Part shown: in pieces, positions 11,766 through 18,213 of the stretch
Layout: each line of letters begins with the position of its first letter
Position numbering within the stretch: the first letter of the stretch is position 1
Origin: Eubacterium sp. UBA3279
GTDB taxonomy: Bacteria > Bacillota > Clostridia > Lachnospirales > Lachnospiraceae
DNA length: 21,319 nucleotides
Reading direction: 5' to 3'
NCBI GenBank assembly: GCA_002361775.1
Contig: DETV01000110.1
Span: 19,781 to 41,099, forward strand
Made by a program: the position numbers and the translations under genes
The notes under the pieces: model-generated
What the model saw: only the letters and a program-made list of their open reading frames with translations
Database searches by the model: none
What the model was told of the DNA's origin: nothing

Positions 11766-12866
11766 ATGGGAACATTTGCACAGGATGAACTGAAAAACGT
11801 AGTATCTGAGTTTGATCTTACAGGTAAAGTGACAAGTGTGACTCCTTACGGAAATGGTCATATTAATGATACCTTTCTTCTGATTATGGATCAGGACGGA
11901 AAAGAAAAACATTACATTCTTCAGAGAATGAACAGAGAAATATTCAAAAACAGTGATGAGTTGATGGAAAATGTGATGCGGGTGACCAGCTTCCTGAAAA
12001 AGAAGATTTTGGAACAGGGCGGAGATCCGGATCGGGAAACATTACAGGTCATTCCCACAAAAGATGGAAAAGATTATTATACGGATTCTGAAGATTATGG
12101 ATGGAGAATATATCCGTTTATTACAGATACAGTAAGCTACGATGCAGGTGGAAAAGAAGAACTGAATAAAAGCGGTATTGCCTTTGGAAATTTCCAGTAT
12201 CTTCTGTCTGATTTTCCTGCAAAAGAGCTTCATGAAACCATCCCTGATTTCCACAATACGGTGAATCGGTTTGCAAACTTCAAAAAAGCTCTGGAAGCAG
12301 ACGTAATGGGAAGAGCAAAAGAAGTAGCAGACGAGGTACAGTTCATTCTGGACAGAGAAAAAGACTGTCACTTTTTCGGCAATTTGCTGGAGAAAGGGGA
12401 ACTTCCTCTCCGGGTAACTCACAACGATACAAAGCTGAATAATGTATTGTTTGATAAAGATACAGGAAAAGCTATCTGTGTAATTGATCTGGACACAGTA
12501 ATGCCGGGATTTGCAGCCCATGATTTTGGAGATACGATACGGTTCGGAGCCAGTACAGCAGCAGAAGATGAGAAAGATCTGAATAAAGTATCCTGTGATA
12601 TGGGACTTTTTGAAGCCTACTTTGACGGATTTATGGAAGGTTGCCGGGGAAGTCTTACGAAGCGGGAGGTTGAGACACTCCCCATGGGAGCAAAAATCAT
12701 GACATTTGAGTGCGGTATGCGCTTCCTTACAGACTATCTGGAGGGAGATACCTACTTTAAAACCCATTATAAAGGCCAGAACCTGGATCGGGCCAGAACA
12801 CAGTTTAAACTGGTAAAAGATATGGAAGAAAAATGGGATATTATGGCTCAGATCGTAAATAAATAA
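11766..12866 (+). CDS. nahK: N-acetylhexosamine 1-kinase-like phosphotransferase
   Basis: A 366-residue kinase closely resembling Bifidobacterium N-acetylhexosamine 1-kinase over the full length, the enzyme that makes GlcNAc-1-P and GalNAc-1-P from free sugars. Shared segments include PYGNGHINDTF, ILQRMN..IF, WRIYPFI..TVSYD, AFGNFQYLLSDFPA, the catalytic PLRVTHNDTKLNNVLFD (Asp221, Asn226) and VIDLDTVMPG followed by DFGDTIRFGASTA.EDEKDL (Asp241 and Asp243). GGAGG at 11753-11757 lies inside the end of the upstream nucleotidyltransferase gene, so the two are probably translationally coupled. In bifidobacteria this kinase serves lacto-N-biose/galacto-N-biose use; no phosphorylase for those sugars is in this window, so the sugar source here may be mucin or peptidoglycan amino sugars. 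A strong terminator follows. Confidence 0.88.
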   Translation: MGTFAQDELKNVVSEFDLTGKVTSVTPYGNGHINDTFLLIMDQDGKEKHYILQRMNREIFKNSDELMENVMRVTSFLKKKILEQGGDPDRETLQVIPTKDGKDYYTDSEDYGWRIYPFITDTVSYDAGGKEELNKSGIAFGNFQYLLSDFPAKELHETIPDFHNTVNRFANFKKALEADVMGRAKEVADEVQFILDREKDCHFFGNLLEKGELPLRVTHNDTKLNNVLFDKDTGKAICVIDLDTVMPGFAAHDFGDTIRFGASTAAEDEKDLNKVSCDMGLFEAYFDGFMEGCRGSLTKREVETLPMGAKIMTFECGMRFLTDYLEGDTYFKTHYKGQNLDRARTQFKLVKDMEEKWDIMAQIVNK

Positions 12867-12878
12867 GTTAGAATAAAG

Positions 12879-12929
12879 CCATCAAATATATTACATAGTG
12901 ATAAATGTAATGTATTTGATGGTTTTTTT
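12879..12929 (+). terminator. Strong intrinsic terminator after the kinase gene
   Basis: CCATCAAATA (12879-12888) pairs with TATTTGATGG (12913-12922), continued inward by an ATTACAT/ATGTAAT pair. Seven T residues follow (12923-12929). Confidence 0.93.
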
Positions 12930-13090
12930 GTGTTACAGGGAAAATATCTTGGTGAATTAAGGAAATGATAGGATGTCAGGGTTAAAAAGAGAATAAAAGC
13001 GGGAGCAGAATTGTAGAAATGAGCAGTACGAAATAATTCATCAGGTATCTTTAGTCCCTGATATCGGGAGATAGAATGAGATGTGTTGAA
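12930..13090. other. Intergenic stretch without identified gene
   Basis: Between the terminator and copy B of the repeat I find no reading frame with a ribosome site. A small hairpin, ATCAGG with CCTGAT, lies near 13039-13061. The sequence ATGAGATGTGTTGA near 13077 resembles the start of the 34-bp tandem unit at 4448, which may be chance. Confidence 0.4.
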
Positions 13091-13265
13091 ATCTGGAGAA
13101 ATGGGTATATGGAAAGTACATATCTCATATATACCCAAAAGTGAAGAAATACGTGAAGCATTTTTAGGTGTTTTGGGTATATAGCTGGTGCGAAAGTGAA
13201 ATCCATCCCGTAAAAGGAAGATTTTGTGGGTATATGTAGCCAACAGGTTTTCTATATGCCCATAA
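13091..13265 (+). repeat. Dispersed structured repeat, copy B
   Basis: The plus-strand partner of the repeat at 4274-4449. Boxes are at 13102-13112, 13128-13140, 13171-13183, 13225-13236 and 13252-13262. The perfect 13-bp stem is TATATACCCAAAA with TTTTGGGTATATA around a 30-base loop. Compared with copy A, one stem pair changed from G:C to A:T on both arms, which keeps pairing. Box 2 can also pair with box 1 (TGGGTATAT with ATATACCCA), so two mutually exclusive hairpins are possible. It lies between the kinase-gene terminator and the decayed lipoprotein gene. Confidence 0.75.
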
Positions 13266-13490
13266 ATATTTTAAATAGTGATATTTTATAAGAGTTTTCT
13301 GTTTTGTAATTTAACATGTAATCTTATCGCTGATTTGTATTTGATTTTGAAGAAAAATCACAAAATGTATAAAAAAGTACTAAATCCAAATCTTGATGAT
13401 TAAATTCGTAATATTGGTTATTATGTATATAACATCCCGGGAATGAAAAGAAAAAATGGTAAAAGTAAAAGAAAATGGAGGAGAAAACAC

Positions 13491-13987
13491 ATGAAAAAAG
13501 CGGTAGTATTCTTTTTGAGTTGTACACTTTTGGCAAGTATGCTGGCAGGTTGCGGATCAGAAAATGGACAAAAAAATACTGAGAACGGAAAAGTTGAGAA
13601 AGAAAATGTGGAAGAAAATAAAGTAGAAGGGAAACTTACTGTTGCAGTAACAGAGGATCGTGTAAAGTATTATGAGCCAGTTTTATTTACCAATGCTTTA
13701 ACATCCAGTACATATCAGTCTACTTATGAAATGGGAGTATTTCTTCAGAGTATCGGAGGTTTTTTATACGAGATTGATAATAGTGGAAAACCAGTAGCAA
13801 CTATAGATACTCCAGAAATGAAAAAATATCTAGAATTTGTTCAGGAATTGAAAACATATATGCCGAAGATTCAATTACGATGGAAGGAACAGAACAAAGA
13901 AATCAGTTTTGTAACGGAAATATTGGTATGATGGAATCTGGTCCATGGGAATACGGAGAAATAGATATGGAGTCACTTGATTTATAA
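13491..13987 (+). pseudogene. Decayed sugar ABC transporter substrate-binding lipoprotein
   Basis: The start is sound: GGAGGAG at 13477-13483, then an ATG and a lipoprotein signal peptide with lipobox LAGC (Cys21). After the Asn/Glu-rich linker and the first strand (GKLTVAVTEDRVKYYEP) the sequence jumps to a region that belongs in the middle of such proteins (STYEMGVFLQSIGGFLYEIDNSGKP, then IDTPEMKKYLEFVQEL), implying an internal deletion of perhaps 100 residues. Around 13855-13865 the frame shifts by one missing base. The next frame continues the family sequence (YAEDSITMEGTEQRNQF, then CNGNIGMMESGPWEYG) and stops at 13985-13987. The remaining C-terminal half, and any permease genes, are absent. 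The open frame in the original phase ends at 13931. It is not expected to make a working binding protein. Confidence 0.8.
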
Positions 13988-14133
13988 AGCTGTCAACGGC
14001 TCTGAAAGTTTCGACAATTGTGTAATTTACCTGATTCCAGAAAATAAAAAATCTGTTGTGTTCGATTTTGTATGGTGTATAGTATATTTCATAACCAGAA
14101 AACAATTTGTCCCGAAAAACAGGAGCGAAATGT

Positions 14134-14860
14134 ATGGATAAGATAGGTTGGAAAACACTATTAGATGACAAAGAAAAGATGTGTAGAGTGATCATGGGTT
14201 TGAACAGGAAAGGTTTTTCTTTTTTTGAGTATTATGATTACATACCAGGGAGATTCTTTGCAGCTTATCGAAGAGAAAAATTATCTGGAAAATCTGAAAC
14301 ATAATTCACAGATATATCCGGATGATTATTGGAAAATGGAAGAATTATGCAAAGGTCATCTCAGGGAACGGGTGGAGATACGCTACTTCAGGAAATTGCC
14401 AGATTATTTACAGTTATTTTTGATAAAAAAGATATTCTGGTTCGGGCCAGGCGGAGATGAGTTTGTGATTTTTTTAAAAGATGTTTCTCATCCTACCCTG
14501 GTGAAAAAAACTGCCCGGTTAGTGGAAGCGGTACGGGAACTGACAAAGATTATTTCTGCTCATCTGGCGAAAAATCAGGTGTTAAATATGATCCATGAGG
14601 GGGTAAAAGTGTCTCCTGAATACGATTCTTTGACGGGACTGCTTTCGTTTACCCAGTTTAAAGAAGAAACGGAACTGATTATTGTGGGAGATCAGCTTTT
14701 GAAGGAATACAGCAATTATCTTATGGGATTTCTGGAAAATGAGCAGGAGGTTTATTTTTCCCGGGTGGTTGCAGACCAATTCGTGCTTTTTATGCCCTGC
14801 CGGGATATAAATGGACTGAGGGGAGAATTTGAAGAAATGCTGTATAAAAAGAGAAGGTAG
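14134..14860 (+). pseudogene. Decayed sensor protein with PAS-like and two broken GGDEF domains
   Basis: The remnant starts at an ATG at 14134 with AGGAG at 14121-14125; the frame is open from 14107. Reading frame 1 gives GFSFFEYYDYIPG and then shifts near 14248 to frame 2, DSLQLIEEKNYLENLKHN, then IYPDDYWKMEELCKGHLRE, which resembles a PAS-type sensor. Near 14370 it passes to frame 1, GGDTLLQEIARLFTVIFDKK, and a single extra A near 14449 shifts to GGDEFVIFLKDV in frame 2. A second GGDEF-like unit follows: it starts YDSLTGLLSFTQF, lacks about 30 residues, resumes GDQLLKEYSNYLM, and carries VVADQF where GGDEF would be. It ends at 14860 with no output domain such as EAL. The parts are those of cyclic-di-GMP signalling enzymes, but the gene is clearly broken. 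Weak, Cys-containing coding traces at 13988-14106 may be part of it. Confidence 0.75.
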
Positions 14861-14928
14861 TAATGTGTTTTATCCCGGAGCATGGGTAACTTCTAATAAT
14901 CCTTCAATTAATCTAAAATAATTACAAG

Positions 14929-14978
14929 CATACCTGAAAGGGAAATTCTTATAATATTCCCAGAATTACAAGGGAAAT
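14929..14978 (+). promoter_or_regulatory. Promoter region with repeated sites upstream of the methyltransferase gene
   Basis: AAGGGAAAT occurs at 14938-14946 and again at 14970-14978, 32 bases apart (about three helical turns), flanking a perfect TATAAT (14950-14955). A TTCCC at 14957-14961 can pair with either GGGAA. The -35 position has no good match, as expected of an activator-dependent promoter. CATACCTGAA (14929-14938) recurs inverted at 17332-17341, in front of the PocR-AraC regulator gene. Confidence 0.45.
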
Positions 14979-15021
14979 GTTAAAAAAATTATATGTTTGA
15001 AGATATGGGAGGTAATTTTTT

Positions 15022-16026
15022 ATGAAGAGAGATATGAACGAATGGATTCGTGAATGTGTGGCGCAGGATAAGAAAAAAGGTATGCCGATTCTTTCTTTTC
15101 CGGGAGCGAAGCTTTTGAACGTAACTGTCGATGAACTGGTAAAGGACGGTCATCTTCAGGCACTGTGTATGGAAAGTATTGCAAAAAAATATGATATGGG
15201 AATGGCGGTCAGCTTAATGGATCTGTCTGTGGAGGCAGAAGCCTTTGGCAGTCCGGTACAGTTTGAGACAGAGGAGGTTCCCACTGTTCGGGAAGCGCTG
15301 ATTCATGATGAAGAAGAGGCAGAAAAACTGAAAGTTCCCGCAGTGGGAGCGGGAAGAACCGGAGAATGTGTGAAGGGAATCCGGGAAGCCTGTGAACGGA
15401 TTACTGACCGGCCTGTATTTGCAGGGATCATCGGGCCTTATTCACTGGCCGGAAGACTGCTTGATATGACAGAAATCATGATTCTTTGCTATGAAGAACC
15501 GGAAATGGTAGAGACTGTGCTGGAGAAAGCAACAGAATTTCTGATTGCGTATGCGAAAGCATTTAAAGATGCGGGAGCGAACGGCGTGGTTATGGCGGAA
15601 CCGGCAGCAGGTCTTCTCTCCCCCAGTCTGATGGAAGAATTTTCCAATCCTTATGTAAAGAAAGTGCGGGAAGCGGTGGAGGATGATTCTTTTGTGGTGA
15701 TGTATCACAATTGTGGAAATATTGAACCTCTTCTGGGACAGATTCAGGAGGTGGATGCAAAGGCTTATAGCTTTGGAAATGCCATTGATATCGAAAAAGC
15801 ATTGGAGGTTATTCCCCAGGATCGACTGGTGATTGGAAATATCGATCCTGCGGGAGTATTGCGGAATGGAACGCCGGAAGTTGTACGGGAAGAGACAAGA
15901 AAACTTCTGGAAAGATGCAGTAAGTATCCTAATTTCGTCATTGCTTCCGGATGTGATATTCCGCCTATGACACCATTTGAAAATATGGATGCATTTTTTG
16001 AAACCATCGAAGAGTTCTATAAATAA
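15022..16026 (+). CDS. UroD-fold corrinoid methyltransferase (MtaA/MtbA/CmuA-like)
   Basis: A 334-residue protein of the uroporphyrinogen-decarboxylase superfamily, but of the methyltransferase branch. A zinc-binding His-X-Cys...Cys pattern is present: YHNCGN (His229, Cys231) and ASGCDIPP (Cys311), the arrangement established for the methylcobamide:coenzyme M methyltransferases MtaA/MtbA. Other family segments are IGPYSLAGRL, GANGVVMAEPAAGLLSP and VIGNIDPAGVL. It is expected to move a methyl group between a thiol or another methyl carrier and a corrinoid protein. The acceptor or donor here is unknown, since coenzyme M is not expected in this lineage. GGGAGG lies ten bases before the ATG. The corrinoid protein and its activase are encoded 1.5 kb downstream beyond the inverted regulator gene. 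It is not the haem-pathway HemE by its context and its zinc motif. Confidence 0.85.
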   Translation: MKRDMNEWIRECVAQDKKKGMPILSFPGAKLLNVTVDELVKDGHLQALCMESIAKKYDMGMAVSLMDLSVEAEAFGSPVQFETEEVPTVREALIHDEEEAEKLKVPAVGAGRTGECVKGIREACERITDRPVFAGIIGPYSLAGRLLDMTEIMILCYEEPEMVETVLEKATEFLIAYAKAFKDAGANGVVMAEPAAGLLSPSLMEEFSNPYVKKVREAVEDDSFVVMYHNCGNIEPLLGQIQEVDAKAYSFGNAIDIEKALEVIPQDRLVIGNIDPAGVLRNGTPEVVREETRKLLERCSKYPNFVIASGCDIPPMTPFENMDAFFETIEEFYK

Positions 16027-16054
16027 GAAAAATCCCCTGGTCTGGCTGAGATAT

Positions 16055-17308
16055 TTATTGTCGATATTGGCGTGGGGTCAGACCGGTGTATTTTTTGAAT
16101 ACCCGGCAGAAATAGCTCTGGTCTCCGAAGCCGGAAGCCACGGCAATATCAATTACAGAATAGTCCGTATTGGCCAGAAGACGCTTGCTCTCTTCAATAC
16201 GGACCATATTCAGGTATTCTTTAAAAGAGGAACCTGTGGATTGTTTAAAGAGGGAAGAAAAATAAGCCGGATTCAGATGAACGTGATCCGCCACCTCTTC
16301 CAATGTAAGTTCACCGGAAAAATTGTGGGAAATATATAAAATAGCCCGCTTGATCAATTCATGATTTTTAGTAGGAATGTAATCAAACATATTTTCTGTA
16401 AAGGCTTCCAGGGTTTCCTGAAGGCTGTAGCACAGATCATCCAGATTATTGATTTCCTGTAATTTTTTCAGAAAATGATTATTCATTTTCAAAATAATAT
16501 TATTGGTGGCTCCCCCTTCAATGGCAGCCCGGGAGAGGAGAGAGCAAAGCTCGATGGCTCTTGCCTTGATCACTTCCAGATTATTTCCCTCTGCAAAAAA
16601 TACATAACCTAACAAATCATTTAACAGAGCTTTTGCCTGGGCGGCGTCTCTTGTCTTTACCCGGGTAATCAGCTCTTTTTCTTTTTCGTAAGGGTATTCT
16701 GTTTCGGAAGAAGAAGCAGAGGTTTTATACCGCTGAATGGATTCGTTGATCAGGGACTGCTGATGGAGCTTTTCCTGATTGATCACAAATTGCTGATAGC
16801 TGTCGGAAATCAGTCCGGAAAACATATAAAAAAGCAAATGACTGATCTGAGTCACCTTGGCGGGAGGAACCACCGGAAGGGAATGTGATTCCTCGTAAAG
16901 CTCCAGCAGGGAGTCGGTAGGAATAGGATAGCGGCGGCTGAGATCGGAAATCAACAGGGAATCCGGCTCATCCATGAGGAAAGGTCCCACCAGAATAGAA
17001 CCAAACAAAGCATTTTTGTTGATCAGCGGAAATACAATATGATTCAGGTTGGCATGGCAGGAAAAGATATACGTTTCCCCCAGTTCCATGGCCCGTTTTC
17101 CCGCTTTGGCGTGGAGGCGGCTGCATTTGTCATTTTCCGGGAGAAAGGGATGAAAACGGCTGCAAAAAGAGGTGATATCTCCCTGGGATTCCAGTAAGCT
17201 GCCGGTATCGTCAATAACCTGAATGGGGAGTTCCACGCAGGCATAAAAAGCTTTTAACATATCAGAAATCCGTTGTTTATCGATAATAGTATATAAATAA
17301 GGAATCAT
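16055..17308 (-). CDS. PocR-type ligand-binding AraC-family regulator
   Basis: A 417-residue regulator. The N-terminal part (residues about 10-180) has the PocR sensory-domain features: FCSRFHPF, NDKCSRLHAKAGKRA, YIFSCHANLNHIVFPLINKN and GSILVGPFL. It includes the Cys/His residues often conserved in this domain, which is proposed to sense small hydrocarbon derivatives. A helical middle follows, then a C-terminal AraC double helix-turn-helix (LTLEEVADHVHLNPAYFSSLFKQSTGSSFKEYL and SVIDIAVASGFGDQSYFCRVFKKYTGLTPRQY). AAGGAG is seven bases from the ATG at 17308. It is inverted between the methyltransferase gene and the corrinoid-protein operon, the usual place for a substrate-responsive activator of both. 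Its 3' end faces the methyltransferase gene with 28 bases between them. Confidence 0.9.
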   Translation of the reverse strand: MIPYLYTIIDKQRISDMLKAFYACVELPIQVIDDTGSLLESQGDITSFCSRFHPFLPENDKCSRLHAKAGKRAMELGETYIFSCHANLNHIVFPLINKNALFGSILVGPFLMDEPDSLLISDLSRRYPIPTDSLLELYEESHSLPVVPPAKVTQISHLLFYMFSGLISDSYQQFVINQEKLHQQSLINESIQRYKTSASSSETEYPYEKEKELITRVKTRDAAQAKALLNDLLGYVFFAEGNNLEVIKARAIELCSLLSRAAIEGGATNNIILKMNNHFLKKLQEINNLDDLCYSLQETLEAFTENMFDYIPTKNHELIKRAILYISHNFSGELTLEEVADHVHLNPAYFSSLFKQSTGSSFKEYLNMVRIEESKRLLANTDYSVIDIAVASGFGDQSYFCRVFKKYTGLTPRQYRQ

Positions 17309-17523
17309 AAAAAGTCTCCTTTATCAAAAAATTCAGGTATGTAATAGACGGGTTACGTTTAATTATGATCATATCACAAAAAACATAAAAAAAGTACAAT
17401 CATTCTAAAAAAAATCCGATTTTTTTAATATGAGAGTGTATAAAATAGGGGGCATAAAGGGAGAAAGCGGAGTCTCCATAAAAAATCTATAATTTATACT
17501 AATTTACATGGGAGGAATGTAAC
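17309..17523. promoter_or_regulatory. Divergent control region between the regulator and the corrinoid operon
   Basis: This 215-base, AT-rich region should hold promoters for both directions. Rightward, TATAAA (17439-17444) is a plausible -10 with no good -35, suggesting an activator. An unusual short hairpin of A residues and T residues, AAAAAAAT (17408-17415) and ATTTTTTT (17419-17426) around CCG, sits just upstream of it. The inverted CATACCTGAA copy (plus strand TTCAGGTATG) is at 17332-17341. The corrinoid gene has GGGAGGAA close before its ATG. Confidence 0.45.
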
Positions 17524-18168
17524 ATGGCACTGATTCAGGAAATTTCAGAATTTTTACAAAAAGGAAGAGCAAAAAATGTGAAAACACTGGTGCAGCAGGC
17601 GCTGGATGAGGGAATGGATCCGAAAGTGATTTTAAATGAAGGTTTGTTGGATGGAATGATGATCATCGGAGGAAAATTTAAGAGAAATGAAATTTTCGTA
17701 CCGGAGGTTCTGGTGGCTGCGAGAGCTTTGAATGCAGGATTAAATATTCTGGAACCAAAATTGATCGAGATTGGAAATGAACCTATTGGAAGAGCAGTCA
17801 TTGGTACCGTTAAAGGTGACCTTCATGATATTGGAAAAAATCTGGTAGCTATGATGCTGAAGGGCGCAGGTTTCGAAGTTTATGATGTGGGTGTGGATGT
17901 TACACCGGAAGCTTTTATTGAAAAAGCAGAAGAAGAGGGAGCAGATATTATCTGTATGTCCGCACTTCTTACCACTACTATGGTAAACATGGAAGGGGTA
18001 GTTAATGAATTGAAAAACAGAAACATCCGGGATAAATATATTGTGATGGTGGGCGGCGCTCCTGTAAATGAAAGTTTTGCCCAGCAGATCGGAGCAGATT
18101 ACTATACACCGGATGCTGCAACAGCAGCGGAAGTGGCAAGAGTGGCAGTAGAAAAGAAAACTGTATAA
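17524..18168 (+). CDS. Corrinoid (B12-binding) methyl-carrier protein, MtaC/MtbC-like
   Basis: A 214-residue corrinoid protein. Residues about 5-85 are the helical cap domain (LQKGRAKNVKTLVQQALDEG, then IGGKFKRNEIFVPEVLVAARA). Residues about 88-214 are the Rossmann-like B12 domain, with the base-off/His-on motif GDLHDIGKNLV (Asp99, His101, Gly104), then SALLTTTM and GGAPVNESFAQQIGADYY. The cobalt of the bound cobamide carries a methyl group between a substrate methyltransferase and an acceptor enzyme. Length and motifs match MtaC/MtbC/MttC-type carriers. It is followed after 45 bases by the activase gene, presumably in one operon. The natural methyl donor is not shown by this protein. Confidence 0.94.
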   Translation: MALIQEISEFLQKGRAKNVKTLVQQALDEGMDPKVILNEGLLDGMMIIGGKFKRNEIFVPEVLVAARALNAGLNILEPKLIEIGNEPIGRAVIGTVKGDLHDIGKNLVAMMLKGAGFEVYDVGVDVTPEAFIEKAEEEGADIICMSALLTTTMVNMEGVVNELKNRNIRDKYIVMVGGAPVNESFAQQIGADYYTPDAATAAEVARVAVEKKTV

Positions 18169-18213
18169 ATCTTTGTGAATTCAGAGTAAAAAACATGAAA
18201 CGGGGGAAATGTC

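Noticed and set aside
13988..14106. Separate small gene reading AVNGSESFDNCVIYLIPENK
   Set aside because: It has no start or ribosome site of its own; it is more likely a leftover of the adjacent decayed sensor gene.
17407..17426. A8/T8 hairpin as a terminator of the regulator or corrinoid gene
   Set aside because: It lies upstream of both divergent genes, where no transcript is expected to end, and its stem is A/T only.
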